A stretch of DNA of 64,000 nt from Tenericutes bacterium HGW-Tenericutes-2 (GCA_002839095.1 PGXL01000010.1:62001-126000), one strand, 5' to 3'; shown: positions 17,286 through 27,230, counted from the stretch's first letter. A program made the numbers and translations. The notes: generated from the sequence alone by a model not told the origin.

Positions 17286-17912
17286 TTACACTTTATTTTT
17301 ATTATTCTGATAATGATGAAAAATAAGTGATTTGATCTCATTTTCATTTTTTAAAAGTTGGTGAATTCGAGATAAACCTTCTCTATTTTTATTAGTTTCT
17401 AGCCATAGTTTTAAATAACCACTTGGTCCATATTTTTCTTCAATATGATCATATGCTCTATGATAGTGTTCTTCAAATTCTAGTTCTGGATAATGCTTTA
17501 GACCGTATTGCACAGTTCTTAATATAACGATATCTGGATCAATATCTCGATCCGCTTCAGCTATTATCTTTCCATAAATCGTTCTTGGTTCATGATCATT
17601 TGATGCTCTATGGTCTTCAACCGCTTCTTTCATTATTGTTCTTTGTTCTTCTGTGAAATACTTTTTTAATTCTTCATCTTCATACAAAAATAGACCACCA
17701 GTTAAATGGTGATCGCTTCGACCGAATTTTATACCGATATCGTGAAAACAAGCAATCACGTAAACCATGTCCATATCCACATCATAATCCTTAGCTATTT
17801 CTAAGGAATTGATAATGATGGCTTCTACATGATCCATTTGATGTGCTTGATCAAAATGACGATAGATTGGAATGATTTGTTGGTATAGATATGTAAGTAG
17901 TGATTTTTCCAT
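17286..17912 (-). CDS. HD domain-containing phosphohydrolase
   Basis: Metal-dependent hydrolase of 208 residues of the HD superfamily, substrate unknown (nucleotide or phosphoester likely). Metal-ligand residues are visible: His28 in the HQMDHVEAI helix, His57-Asp58 in CFHDIG, a further His in VEDHRASND and Asp in EADRDID. Located seven bases after the Nudix gene, so the two form a pair of small-molecule-clearing hydrolases. SD GAGG precedes ATG. Confidence 0.87.
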   Translation of the reverse strand: MEKSLLTYLYQQIIPIYRHFDQAHQMDHVEAIIINSLEIAKDYDVDMDMVYVIACFHDIGIKFGRSDHHLTGGLFLYEDEELKKYFTEEQRTIMKEAVEDHRASNDHEPRTIYGKIIAEADRDIDPDIVILRTVQYGLKHYPELEFEEHYHRAYDHIEEKYGPSGYLKLWLETNKNREGLSRIHQLLKNENEIKSLIFHHYQNNKNKV

Positions 17913-17919
17913 TCAAACC

Positions 17920-18342
17920 TCAGATAATAATATTGGCTTTTTTTGAGAGTGATAAAAACATTTTTTTATCGGATTTATAAGATAGTTTAGATAGGACTTC
18001 AGAAGCATCAACCCAGACTGCATCTGCTATTTCTTCTTCTTGAGGCTTCAATTCAATTGTTTTAGCCTTTGCTAGAAAGTAAACAACGCTTTTAATGACG
18101 CCTTCTTTTGGATAGTATTTTGTTTTTTCCTTGATGTGTCCATATATTTCTACATCAAGCCCTGTTTCCTCTTTGACTTCACGAACTGCTGTCATTTTTT
18201 CAGACTCGTTATATTCGACATGTCCCTTTGGAAAGCCGAATCTTAAGCCATGACGCTGCTGAACTAATACAAATTGAAATCTGTTTTGGTGTTTTCTAAA
18301 GATGACTGCCCCACATGATTTTTCTTTGGTCAAAATCATCAC
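17920..18342 (-). CDS. Nudix hydrolase
   Basis: Hydrolyses a nucleoside diphosphate linked to another moiety; substrate unknown. The 140 residues carry a full Nudix box from GHVEYNES to REVKEETGLD near residues 40-64, and begin with SCGAVIF, typical of the Ap4A/MutT-like group. The frame opens with GTG at 18342 next to an ATG at 18339 and a TTG at 18333; the SD AAGAAGG is so close that the later codons may be the real start. First gene of a two-gene unit with the HD hydrolase, divergent from glgA. Confidence 0.88.
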   Translation of the reverse strand: MMILTKEKSCGAVIFRKHQNRFQFVLVQQRHGLRFGFPKGHVEYNESEKMTAVREVKEETGLDVEIYGHIKEKTKYYPKEGVIKSVVYFLAKAKTIELKPQEEEIADAVWVDASEVLSKLSYKSDKKMFLSLSKKANIII

Positions 18343-18436
18343 CTTCTTCTTTATACTAATTAAAGTATATCATAATCTTCTTTGATTACATCAAATAACG
18401 TTTTAAATTTTGCGTTTTTTTTACATCATCGTTGGA

Positions 18437-18465
18437 TTGATAAAACCGTTACCATCATGTATAAT
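18437..18465 (+). promoter_or_regulatory. glgA-glgC promoter with a cre-like site
   Basis: TTGATA (18437-18442), 17 bases, TATAAT (18460-18465). Between them TAAAACCGTTACCA (18441-18454) resembles a LacI-family/catabolite-responsive operator with two mismatches to the CcpA consensus. Confidence 0.75.
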
Positions 18466-18512
18466 AGAGATAACAAACAGGGTTTAAAGTCTATAAATAG
18501 AGGTGAGGATGC

Positions 18513-19940
18513 ATGAAAATCTTATTCTGTAGCTCAGAAGCATTTCCTTTCAGTAAAACCGGCGGTTTAGCAGACATGGCCCTTTTTTTGCCTAAATCCT
18601 TAACTCAGATTGGTCATGAGGTCAGAATAATTACCCCATATTATAAAAATATCGGTAAGCATCATAAGGATATGAAGTATTTAGGTGCAGCAACAATTGG
18701 AATGGGTGGCATTGAAACGATCGTTCAATACTATGAGCTAATGTATCAAGAAATATCTTATATATTCGTTCAAAATATGCATTACTTTGAAAGAGATAAT
18801 CTTTATGGATATAACGATGATGCTGAAAGATTTGCCTGCTTCTCCTATGCAATTCTTGAAGGCTTAAAGGTTTTCAACTTCTATCCTAACATATTGCATC
18901 TAAACGATTGGCAAACAGGTATCGTTCCATATCTTTTAGATGAACATTACAGACATAAAAATGATCAATATTTTTCTATCCACACCTTATTAACAATTCA
19001 TAACTTAGAGTATCAGGGTTCATTTGATACTTATGTCAGTCGATTTTTCAATACCAACTTCAATTACACATACATACACTTTGATCGCGTCAATTTCCTA
19101 AAGGCAGGAATTGAAAGAGCAACGAAGATTAATACAGTGAGTCCAACCTATAGAAATGAAGTCTTAACTGGAGAATACGGATTCACCTTAGATGGAGCGT
19201 TAGAGCGCAGAAAAGCTGATTTTATCGGTATTTTAAACGGTATTGATGATCATGTCTTTAATCCAGAAACAGACCATATGATTGTCTCTCAGTTTAATGA
19301 TGTAAAAACGAAAACAAATAAAAATAAAAATAAGGAAGATATCTTATATCATTTCAATTTAGATGTTGACCTAAAAGTTCCACTAGTTACCTATATTGGA
19401 AGACTTGCTACACAAAAAGGAATCAACTTAATGACTGCTACTTTAGAAGAGGTTGTTGATTATAGTGATGCGAGATTCATACTGATGGGATCGGGAAATG
19501 ATTCATATCAGGATTACTTTAGATATTTATCTGCTAAGTACCCAAATCGGGTCGCACATTATATTGGGTTTAATGAAGAACTAGCACATAAGCTTTATGC
19601 AGCCTCTGATATATTTTTAATGCCATCAAGGTTTGAGCCATGCGGATTAGGGCAGCTAATCGCGATGCGCTATGGTGCCTTGCCAGTTGTAAGAGAAACC
19701 GGAGGATTAAAGGATACAGTCATCCCCTATAATCAATATACTGGTGAGGGAACTGGATTCAGCTTTTCAAACTACGATGCATATGAGTTTAAAGAAAAAC
19801 TATTTGAAGCAATCAAGGTATATAACGAAAATCCAAGAATTTGGAATAAGCTTGTCAAACAAGCAATGAAGCAAGATTTCAGTCTTGAAAAAATGGCTTT
19901 AGCATACGAATCGATTTACCAAATCATATTAGGAGTGTAA
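18513..19940 (+). CDS. glgA: Glycogen synthase (ADP-glucose type, GT5)
   Basis: Transfers glucose from ADP-glucose to the growing alpha-1,4-glucan. The 475 residues carry the N-terminal ADP-glucose motif KTGGLADM (Lys15) and the C-terminal GT-B signature RFEPCGLGQLIAMRYG near 372-387 with the catalytic glutamate. Normal length for bacterial GlgA. SD GAGGTGAGG before ATG; strong promoter upstream. It precedes glgC by three bases, so the two are one operon. No branching enzyme, phosphorylase or glgD is adjacent. Confidence 0.95.
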   Translation: MKILFCSSEAFPFSKTGGLADMALFLPKSLTQIGHEVRIITPYYKNIGKHHKDMKYLGAATIGMGGIETIVQYYELMYQEISYIFVQNMHYFERDNLYGYNDDAERFACFSYAILEGLKVFNFYPNILHLNDWQTGIVPYLLDEHYRHKNDQYFSIHTLLTIHNLEYQGSFDTYVSRFFNTNFNYTYIHFDRVNFLKAGIERATKINTVSPTYRNEVLTGEYGFTLDGALERRKADFIGILNGIDDHVFNPETDHMIVSQFNDVKTKTNKNKNKEDILYHFNLDVDLKVPLVTYIGRLATQKGINLMTATLEEVVDYSDARFILMGSGNDSYQDYFRYLSAKYPNRVAHYIGFNEELAHKLYAASDIFLMPSRFEPCGLGQLIAMRYGALPVVRETGGLKDTVIPYNQYTGEGTGFSFSNYDAYEFKEKLFEAIKVYNENPRIWNKLVKQAMKQDFSLEKMALAYESIYQIILGV

Positions 19941-19943
19941 AAC

Positions 19944-21170
19944 ATGGAAACCTTAGCATTGATACTAGCAGGCGGTAAAGGTAGTAGATTAGATATCCTA
20001 TCTCAAAGACGTAGTAAACCAGCAATGCCATTTGCTGGAAAATTTAGAATTATTGATTTCACATTGTCAAACTGTACGCAATCCAATATTTACGATATTG
20101 GTATTTTGACTCAATACCTTCCACTCTCATTAAACGAACATATTGGAAGTGGAAAGCCTTGGGATTTAGACAGAAGAGATTCCGGTGTGACTTTACTTCA
20201 ACCACATAACTACTGGTATTTAGGTACAGCGGATGCTGTCTTAAAGAATTTAGAGTTTATCGCTAGAAGAGATCCTAAATATGTTTTAATTCTTTCAGGT
20301 GACCATATTTACAAAATGGATTATCGTAAGATGATTGCTCTACATAAAGAAAAAAATGCGACGCTTACCATAGCTACTCAACCAGTTCCTGAATCTGAGG
20401 TCAGTCGATTTGGAATTATGAGCATCAATAAGGATGGCGAAATTATTGAATTTGAAGAAAAGCCAAAGAAGTCAAAGTCAAATTTAGCTTCTATGGGTAT
20501 TTATTTGTTTAACTTTGATTTGCTGAAAAAAGTGCTACTTGACATCAAGCAAGACGATTTAGATTTCGGAAAGCATATAATCCCTCATTTGATTAAAACA
20601 ACCTCTAAGGAGGTATTTGCATATCAATTCGGCGATTATTGGATGGATGTTGGTACCTATGATTCCTATCTAGACACAAATCTCGCAATGACAAAGGATT
20701 ATACAGAGCTTGACTTATATGATCCAACCTGGAAGGTTTATACAAAAAGTGAGGATCTCCCACCTGTTAAGGTAGGTAGTGAAGCTGTAATTCATAATTC
20801 GCTTGTCTCTAATGGTTGTGTCATTGAAGGAAGTGTTATGAATTCAGTTTTAAGTCCTGGTGTTCGTGTCGGTAAAGGTTCTGTTGTTAAAGATTCTGTA
20901 ATCTTAAATAACGTAATTATTAGCACGGATGTAACCATCAATAAATGTATTTTAGATAAGAAAGTAACTGTTGGTAGAAATGCTTATTTAGGATATGGTG
21001 ATGACTATACTCCTAATATTGAAAAGCCTGATTTGCTAAAAACTGGTATCACTGTAATTGAAAAAAATACAATCATTCCGGGAGATACAATGATTGGAAG
21101 AAATTGCAGAATATTTAAAACTGGTGTATTCACATCAAAGGTCGTTAAAAGTGGTTCAACAATACAATAA
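19944..21170 (+). CDS. glgC: Glucose-1-phosphate adenylyltransferase
   Basis: Makes ADP-glucose from ATP and glucose-1-phosphate, the committed step of glycogen synthesis. The 408 residues contain the nucleotide-binding AGGKGSRL (10-17), KPAMPFAGKFRIIDF, the catalytic-region SGDHIYKMDY near 118, and YWMDVGTYDSYLD near 232, followed by a left-handed beta-helix C-terminus. These motifs are those of catalytic GlgC rather than of the GlgD-like subunit. Second gene of glgA-glgC; a strong terminator follows. Confidence 0.94.
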   Translation: METLALILAGGKGSRLDILSQRRSKPAMPFAGKFRIIDFTLSNCTQSNIYDIGILTQYLPLSLNEHIGSGKPWDLDRRDSGVTLLQPHNYWYLGTADAVLKNLEFIARRDPKYVLILSGDHIYKMDYRKMIALHKEKNATLTIATQPVPESEVSRFGIMSINKDGEIIEFEEKPKKSKSNLASMGIYLFNFDLLKKVLLDIKQDDLDFGKHIIPHLIKTTSKEVFAYQFGDYWMDVGTYDSYLDTNLAMTKDYTELDLYDPTWKVYTKSEDLPPVKVGSEAVIHNSLVSNGCVIEGSVMNSVLSPGVRVGKGSVVKDSVILNNVIISTDVTINKCILDKKVTVGRNAYLGYGDDYTPNIEKPDLLKTGITVIEKNTIIPGDTMIGRNCRIFKTGVFTSKVVKSGSTIQ

Positions 21171-21178
21171 ATAATAAA

Positions 21179-21214
21179 AACTGGGAGAAATTGACTTCTC
21201 CCAGTTATTTTTTT
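21179..21214. terminator. Terminator after glgC, shared with the convergent ywaF-like gene
   Basis: AACTGGGAGAA (21179-21189), loop, TTCTCCCAGTT (21196-21206), an 11-bp stem followed by T-rich sequence and preceded by A-rich sequence. Confidence 0.92.
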
Positions 21215-22019
21215 ACGCGTTTTCTAACACTGCTTCTTTTCTAGGTTTTAGATTCTTAAAGAATATACCACCAAGCAACATGATATAGGCACATAATGAA
21301 AATCCAAATATATAAATCAAAATAAAGATTGGTGCTGGAACTAAAGGTTGAAAAAGTCCTAATATAGGTAATCCGTTTTCAAATCGTGGATTGATGAAAA
21401 ACATATTGAATGTTCCATCATGAATCCATGCATTAAAGATTGTGTTCATCAATAGTGCAATTCCAACTAAAATAGAGAAAACAGCAGATGCCTTGAAAAT
21501 CGATTTGGATTCTAGCTTGATATGATTAGCGATTAAACCCAATCCTATGATAGCCATCCCGCCATGATGCACCATGGTTTGAATGTTTATTCCAATCGTT
21601 GAGACAAAGACAGTCATTGGGTAAAGCATTACTGCTAAACCTGCAAAAAGCCCAAATGTTGCTAAAAATATTTTTAGAGCTTCAAAAACCTTTTTATTTT
21701 TAGTTAAACCAGCAGCAAGTGCAACATACATTGGTGTTGAACAAAACTGGAATGGAAAGATATACCACTGATAATCCCAATTTGCCTGATAAGAAAAAAT
21801 AAGTTGTTTGTAGATTTCAAATAGGATTAAAACTCCTGCGAAAATAAGTAAAACCTTTTTTAATTTAGCATCACTCATATTTTTCATACGTGTGATGGAA
21901 ATAATAGATCCTATAATAACTAAAACAAGGGATAGGTAGTGAAACCAGCCTTGGCTAAGAGTTCCATAAGGAAGTGGACGGTTCATTTCACCGTTTAAAA
22001 ATTCAAGTATTTCATTCAT
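21213..22019 (-). CDS. YwaF/TMEM164-family integral membrane protein
   Basis: Membrane protein of 268 residues with about seven hydrophobic helices, of the TIGR02206/YwaF group. Conserved family features visible here are the FPFQFCSTPMYVALAA stretch near 92 with its cysteine and the MVHHGGMAI histidines near 145. The eukaryotic relative TMEM164 is a cysteine-dependent phospholipid acyltransferase, so a lipid-acyl role is possible, but no bacterial member's function can be read from sequence. Transcribed leftwards from its own TGCTATAAT promoter; weak SD. Confidence 0.75.
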   Translation of the reverse strand: MNEILEFLNGEMNRPLPYGTLSQGWFHYLSLVLVIIGSIISITRMKNMSDAKLKKVLLIFAGVLILFEIYKQLIFSYQANWDYQWYIFPFQFCSTPMYVALAAGLTKNKKVFEALKIFLATFGLFAGLAVMLYPMTVFVSTIGINIQTMVHHGGMAIIGLGLIANHIKLESKSIFKASAVFSILVGIALLMNTIFNAWIHDGTFNMFFINPRFENGLPILGLFQPLVPAPIFILIYIFGFSLCAYIMLLGGIFFKNLKPRKEAVLENA

Positions 22020-22053
22020 GTTGATAACCAGCTTTCATTATTCATCAAGAAAA

Positions 22054-22062
22054 ATTATAGCA
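22054..22062 (-). promoter_or_regulatory. Extended -10 of the ywaF-like gene
   Basis: The complement reads TGCTATAAT, about 35 bases before the ATG. Confidence 0.65.
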
Positions 22063-22102
22063 CGAATGATATGCAGGATGTATCAACATTTGTGCAAGAT
22101 AT

Positions 22103-22927
22103 CTAAATTATTTGTCTTTTCTTAAAAAGAATAAAACTAAATACAATAGAAGCTAAAGTTAGTGAGACAAAAATGATAAAGTTAGTCGTTTCGAAATTGA
22201 CTTGTTCCTTTAACCAACCAACAGGTTCGACAAAGGTAAATGGTGAAATATACTTTAATGACTTCAAAAATGCATTATCTGTTGCATAGGCGATGGTAGT
22301 GATAATATACAAAGGAAATGGAATCGCGACTGCGATAAAGCTGGATTGATTTGGTTTAAGCATTAAGGCTAAGAACATACTTAAATATGCAAGCATTAAA
22401 AACATGATATAGTCAAAAAGTCCAAACATCCAAATCGCAGAAATATCCTCATTAGGAGCAACAATTAAAAATCCTAAATCAACCATCAAAACTTGAATTG
22501 ACATAAAGATAAATAAATTAACTGCAACAACCATCATTTTAGTGAATAAAAGCTTTTGTCTGGAAATTGGAAGTGTATAAATCACTTCTACTGTTTTCTC
22601 TTTTTCATCTCTATTGATGATACCAAATCCAACAAGGGCTGCAAATATTCCACCTAAGAGCTGAAGAAACATCGCTCCTTCAGTTGCGAAATATTCGATT
22701 CCACTATCAGGAATACCACCATATAAATCAAGCAAGCCTACAAATCCACTATCGATTGATTCTAGATACTCAATCATTTGCTCTAAGGCCTCAAACATGT
22801 CTTTTGCCATTGGATAAACAATGATGACTAAAAGTAGAGATAGTGCTAGGGATATTGACCATATCATTAAGCTTTTGAAGCTTCTTTTAAATTCTAATTT
22901 AAATAATTTTCTAGAGAATATGTTCAT
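22103..22927 (-). CDS. ABC transporter permease (ABC-2 type)
   Basis: Six-helix membrane subunit, 274 residues, of the ABC-2 family. A hydrophobic helix near residues 20-40 is followed by an extracytoplasmic loop to about 80, then the remaining five helices; the cytoplasmic motif DEKEKTVEVIYTLPISRQKL after TM2 is the typical coupling element of such exporters. It overlaps the ATPase gene by four bases, so together they form a two-gene exporter. Substrate unknown. Confidence 0.88.
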   Translation of the reverse strand: MNIFSRKLFKLEFKRSFKSLMIWSISLALSLLLVIIVYPMAKDMFEALEQMIEYLESIDSGFVGLLDLYGGIPDSGIEYFATEGAMFLQLLGGIFAALVGFGIINRDEKEKTVEVIYTLPISRQKLLFTKMMVVAVNLFIFMSIQVLMVDLGFLIVAPNEDISAIWMFGLFDYIMFLMLAYLSMFLALMLKPNQSSFIAVAIPFPLYIITTIAYATDNAFLKSLKYISPFTFVEPVGWLKEQVNFETTNFIIFVSLTLASIVFSFILFKKRQII

Positions 22928-23793
22928 GACAAATCCTCCTTAATATAATAGACTGCGAAAAGCTCTTCCAATCCAATATTTCTTAAAACAACATCCTTAA
23001 ATTTATATTGGCTTAAGTAGTTGATTAATAGATTGACATCCCCGTGATAGGTATAATGAGATGAGCCATTGAAATCATTGATATAGCTTAACCCTTCTAA
23101 AACAAGGTTTTGATAATTTGGTGTTACCATTAATCTCTTATGCTCATCTTTTCTAATATCTTCCATGGATTTAGTAAATAAAATTACACCTTCCTTGATC
23201 AGTGCGACTCTATCACAAACCTTTTCAATTTCACTTAAAACATGAGATGATAAAAGAATAGTCGTACCATTTTTTTTAGCTTCTAATAAAAGATCTAAAA
23301 ATCTAGATTGAATGAGTGGATCGAGTCCTGAGGTTGGTTCATCTAAAATCAGTAATTTGGGTTGATGCATTAATGCGACAACAATACCAATTTTCTTTTT
23401 ATTCCCAAAGGACAATGCACCAAACTTTTTAGTTAAATCGATATCAAGATTTTCAATTAATAGCTTTAAATACTCTGGATTCACCTTTCGCATACTTTGA
23501 AAGAAATCTAGAACACCAGAAACCTTCATTTCATTAAAAAAGTAGGATTCACTTGGCATATATCCTATATCTTGATTGATGAAATGACTTCCTAATTTCA
23601 CTTCCTTATCCATGATAAAAGCATGCCCGTCCTGAAGTTCAAGTAAGCCTAAAAGAATTCTAATTAATGTTGTTTTACCTGAACCATTTGGTCCAACAAA
23701 GCCAAAAATCTCACCCTCTTTAACGTCGAGTGTGACTTGATGTATACCTCTGGATCTTCCATAATATTTTCTAGCATCAGCTACATGAATCAT
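22924..23793 (-). CDS. ABC transporter ATP-binding protein
   Basis: Nucleotide-binding subunit, 289 residues, with Walker A GPNGSGKTT near 34-42, an unusual signature loop LSFGNKKKIG (Phe in place of the second Gly), Walker B LLILDEPTSGLDP and the H-loop SSHVLSE. Partner of the overlapping ABC-2 permease. SD GGAGG precedes ATG, and the gene follows recD2 by 12 bases, so it may ride on the recD2 transcript. Confidence 0.92.
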   Translation of the reverse strand: MIHVADARKYYGRSRGIHQVTLDVKEGEIFGFVGPNGSGKTTLIRILLGLLELQDGHAFIMDKEVKLGSHFINQDIGYMPSESYFFNEMKVSGVLDFFQSMRKVNPEYLKLLIENLDIDLTKKFGALSFGNKKKIGIVVALMHQPKLLILDEPTSGLDPLIQSRFLDLLLEAKKNGTTILLSSHVLSEIEKVCDRVALIKEGVILFTKSMEDIRKDEHKRLMVTPNYQNLVLEGLSYINDFNGSSHYTYHGDVNLLINYLSQYKFKDVVLRNIGLEELFAVYYIKEDLS

Positions 23794-23805
23794 AATAATC
23801 CTCCC

Positions 23806-26025
23806 TTACATGAAATCATATGGAGATAACTCCTCCAAAGGATCCTCACTTTCAAATTCATTATCTATTGTGTGGTTTAAACGAAGAGCTAACGTGGTTT
23901 GTCTTTTTTCTGAAATATGGTTTGCTGCATAAACAAGCAAATTCATATCACCTAGTAAAATTAAAAATCTTTTCGCTCTCGTAATTGCTGTATAAATCAA
24001 TTCTTTTTTTAGCATATGCATATAGCTTCTAACCATTGGGATCATCACTATCTTATATTCAGATCCTTGAGATTTATGAATACTAATTGCGTATGCAAGA
24101 TTTAATTCATCTAAGTCACTCTTGTCATACATGACATCATTATCATCAAATGTAACTACCATATATTGTTCATCTTGGCTGTTGACCTTGATGTCTTTAA
24201 CGATACCGATATCACCATTCATAATTAATCTTTCTGGATCATTAACAAGTTGGATGACCTTATCTCCTACATAATAGGTTTTATCTCCATATTTGATTGA
24301 AACAGAACGATTTTTATTGAATTCTTCTTGTAAAATCTTGTTAAAGTTATCGATACCTAAATCTCCCTTATACATTGGAGCGAGTATTTGAATATCATCA
24401 ATCATTGAATAGCCTTCATTCAGTGCACCTTGAACCTGCTTAATAATGACTTCCTTAATCTTATCTGCATTCGCACGGTAGAGATAAACGTCTTGATCAC
24501 TGTTTAAATCCTCAGATGATAAATCCTGATCGTTTACTGCTCTTGCGAGACTGATAATTTTAGAATCTTTTGCTTGTCTATGGATTTCCTTTAGCCTAAC
24601 GGTCGTAATCACTTTAGAATCAATCAAATCAGCTAAGACTTGTCCAGGACCTACCGATGGTAGCTGGTCTACATCTCCTACAATAATGACCTGAGCACCT
24701 GGTTTAATTGCAGAAAATAATTTTTTAGCGAGAAATAAATCAATCATTGATGCCTCATCAATAATGATTAAATCCTGTGGCATTAAATGATTTTCATCAT
24801 AGGTAAACAATCCATCATAGCTATAGCCTAGATGTCTATGAATGGTTTTCGCATCCATATCTAGAAGTTCTTTCATGCGCTTCGCAGCTCTACCAGTTGG
24901 TGCCATTAAGGCGATTTTTTCATAGATCAAAGGATTTTTATAATTGAGTTTATTGTATATTCTATAAACCTCGAGTAGGCCATCAATAATTGTTGTTTTA
25001 CCAGTACCAGGACCACCGGTAATAATTGATATAGGGCTTGATAAGGCCTTTAAAATGGCTTCTTTTTGGACTTGGGTATATTGCATGTTCTTCTGAATTT
25101 CTACAGCATCTAAAAGTGTTTTTAGATAGTTCATGTCATATATAACTGCACTAGATTCGGAAAGTTCAATTACCTTTTCTGCTAATGAAATTTCTGTGAA
25201 ATAGGATAGTGATAAATAGAATCTATCCTCTTCAATAATAATTCTTTTTTCCTCGATTAAATGATCGATTGCAGTGGATAAATCTAGGCCATCTCCAAGT
25301 ACAGATGCTGCGTAATTTTCTACTTGTTCTTTGGTTAAGTAAACATCACCATTTTGATAGGCGATATATTGCATTGCGTAGATGATTGCCGCTTTAATTC
25401 TTCTTAAATCATCTTTTGGAATGGATAGCTTACTTGCTATCTCATCAGCCTTAATAAAGCCTATACCCTCAATATCATCAATTAAACGATAGGGGTTTTC
25501 CTCTAATTTTTCTAGTGTAAGCATTTGATATTTTCCAAGTAGCTTCATCGCGAGCTTACCAGATAGGTTATAGCCATATAATGCAACCAAGATATGCTCA
25601 TTGGTTTGGTTTTCAATCAATTGCTGATGGAACTTTTCAATGCGTATCGCAGTTAAGCCAACTTCCTTCAAAACCTTTTTATCACTTAATATAATTCTGA
25701 TTGCGTCATTTCCAAAATGATTGACTATTTTTTCAGCTGTTTTTGGACCAATCCCATGAAAAAATGAACTGGAAAGATAGGAAATAAGTCCAGATGCACT
25801 TTGTTCTTCACATTTCTTAAAGGATTCAATTTTGAATTGGTCACCATAGCTATTATGCTTTACCCATGATCCAGTAAATTCATACATTATATCTTCGCTG
25901 ACTATTGGAAAATAACCAACGATTGTAATAATTTCATCAGATTCATTGGTTATCCTTGCGATTGAGTAGCTATTTTCTTCATTATGAAATACATAATTTT
26001 TGACTTTACCGATGATGGTTTCCAT
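23806..26025 (-). CDS. recD2: ATP-dependent RecD-like DNA helicase
   Basis: Superfamily 1B 5'-3' DNA helicase acting in DNA repair without RecBC. The 739 residues contain the RecD2-specific N-terminal domain with helix-hairpin-helix elements (GIGPKTAEKIV, near 91), Walker A GGPGTGKTT near 338, DEAS box IIDEASMID and the C-terminal UvrD-like end with SIHKSQGSEY and YTAITRAKRFLILLG. Normal family length. SD AAGGAG precedes ATG; promoter in the 70-base gap after mnmA. Confidence 0.95.
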   Translation of the reverse strand: METIIGKVKNYVFHNEENSYSIARITNESDEIITIVGYFPIVSEDIMYEFTGSWVKHNSYGDQFKIESFKKCEEQSASGLISYLSSSFFHGIGPKTAEKIVNHFGNDAIRIILSDKKVLKEVGLTAIRIEKFHQQLIENQTNEHILVALYGYNLSGKLAMKLLGKYQMLTLEKLEENPYRLIDDIEGIGFIKADEIASKLSIPKDDLRRIKAAIIYAMQYIAYQNGDVYLTKEQVENYAASVLGDGLDLSTAIDHLIEEKRIIIEEDRFYLSLSYFTEISLAEKVIELSESSAVIYDMNYLKTLLDAVEIQKNMQYTQVQKEAILKALSSPISIITGGPGTGKTTIIDGLLEVYRIYNKLNYKNPLIYEKIALMAPTGRAAKRMKELLDMDAKTIHRHLGYSYDGLFTYDENHLMPQDLIIIDEASMIDLFLAKKLFSAIKPGAQVIIVGDVDQLPSVGPGQVLADLIDSKVITTVRLKEIHRQAKDSKIISLARAVNDQDLSSEDLNSDQDVYLYRANADKIKEVIIKQVQGALNEGYSMIDDIQILAPMYKGDLGIDNFNKILQEEFNKNRSVSIKYGDKTYYVGDKVIQLVNDPERLIMNGDIGIVKDIKVNSQDEQYMVVTFDDNDVMYDKSDLDELNLAYAISIHKSQGSEYKIVMIPMVRSYMHMLKKELIYTAITRAKRFLILLGDMNLLVYAANHISEKRQTTLALRLNHTIDNEFESEDPLEELSPYDFM

Positions 26026-26071
26026 AGCTTCTCCTTTGATTTTATAGTTACTTAAATTATACCATGTATCG

Positions 26072-26101
26072 AATAAAAAAAAAGGAACCGAAGTTCCTTT
26101 T
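26072..26101 (-). terminator. Terminator of nadD-nadE-mnmA
   Basis: Arms 26080-26088 and 26093-26101 form a 9-bp stem; on the minus strand the loop is UUCG and a run of nine T follows. Confidence 0.92.
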
Positions 26102-27230
26102 AACTATAAAGTCTAGTCTTTTTATCCATATAAGCTTCAGAAATAAAACCAGAACCTAAACAGACTTCACCTTGATAAAATGCACAAACCTGACCTGGAG
26201 TAATCGCACGAATCGTTTGATGATAGCTAACTAAAATGGTTTCATCATCAATCCATTTCACGATTACATCATTATCCTTTTGACGATATCTAAATTTAGC
26301 AGTCATCTTTCCATCTATCTTTGGACCTCTCCAAATGACATCTGTAATTAATGCAGAATCACTATATAAATGAGGGTGATCAAAATCTGGTTCGACATAA
26401 AGTGTATTGGTTTTTAAATCCTTTCCAACAACATACCATGCACCAAGTTCATCCTTTGATCCACCAATACCAAGACCTTTTCTTTGTCCGATTGTATAGT
26501 TCATTAAACCATGATGATCCTTTAGGATGGTACCATCTAATCTTTTCATTTTTCCAGGCTGTGCTGGAAGGTAATTCGATAAAAATTGATTAAAATGGCG
26601 TTCACCGATAAAGCAAATACCGGTTGAATCCTTTTTGGTGGCTGTGGCTAGGTCTTGTTCTAATGCGATTTTTCTAACTTCTTTTTTATCGATATTTCCA
26701 ATTGGAAACATGACATTTTTAAGCTGTTCTTCCTTGAGTTGTGATAGGAAGTAAGTCTGATCTTTATTATTATCTAATGCTCTAAGTAGCTTTGGATAAT
26801 CTCCAGTTAAGTCAATTCTCGCATAATGTCCCATCGCTATGTAATCTGGATTAAACTTTTTAGCATAATCGACAAATGCCTTAAACTTAATTTCATTATT
26901 GCATAGGACATCTGGATTTGGAGTTCTGTTCTTTTTATATTCGTCTAGAAAATAAGAAAATACGCGATCCCAGTAATCCTCGATGAAATCAACCTTGTGT
27001 AGCTTAATTCCTAGTTTATCAGCGACGAGCTGAGCATCCTGGAAATCCTTTTCTTGTTCGCAGATTTCATCATATGTCGTTGGATTTCCCTTATAATCAT
27101 GATTGGTAGCACTATCCCAATTACGCATAAAAACGGCTTCAACATCGTAGCCGTCTTTTAGAAGTAAATATGCAGCAACGCTACTGTCTACTCCTCCGCT
27201 TAACCCTATAATGACCTTCTTTTTCTTCAT
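26100..27230 (-). CDS. mnmA: tRNA-specific 2-thiouridylase MnmA
   Basis: Inserts sulfur at C2 of U34 in tRNA for Lys, Glu and Gln using ATP and a relayed persulfide. The 376 residues have the PP-loop GLSGGVDSSVAA (9-20), the catalytic cysteine pair in NPDVLCNNEIKF and DSTGICFIGER, and the AMRNW-type motif FMRNWDS near 34. It follows nadE by six bases in a nadD-nadE-mnmA operon. The organism's tRNA-Lys gene is found later in the window. Confidence 0.96.
   Translation of the reverse strand: MKKKKVIIGLSGGVDSSVAAYLLLKDGYDVEAVFMRNWDSATNHDYKGNPTTYDEICEQEKDFQDAQLVADKLGIKLHKVDFIEDYWDRVFSYFLDEYKKNRTPNPDVLCNNEIKFKAFVDYAKKFNPDYIAMGHYARIDLTGDYPKLLRALDNNKDQTYFLSQLKEEQLKNVMFPIGNIDKKEVRKIALEQDLATATKKDSTGICFIGERHFNQFLSNYLPAQPGKMKRLDGTILKDHHGLMNYTIGQRKGLGIGGSKDELGAWYVVGKDLKTNTLYVEPDFDHPHLYSDSALITDVIWRGPKIDGKMTAKFRYRQKDNDVIVKWIDDETILVSYHQTIRAITPGQVCAFYQGEVCLGSGFISEAYMDKKTRLYS

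Noticed and set aside
22924-23793. Broken ABC ATPase because of LSFGNKKK in place of LSGGQ
   Set aside because: Walker A, Walker B and H-loop are intact and exporter ATPases of this group often have relaxed signature loops.
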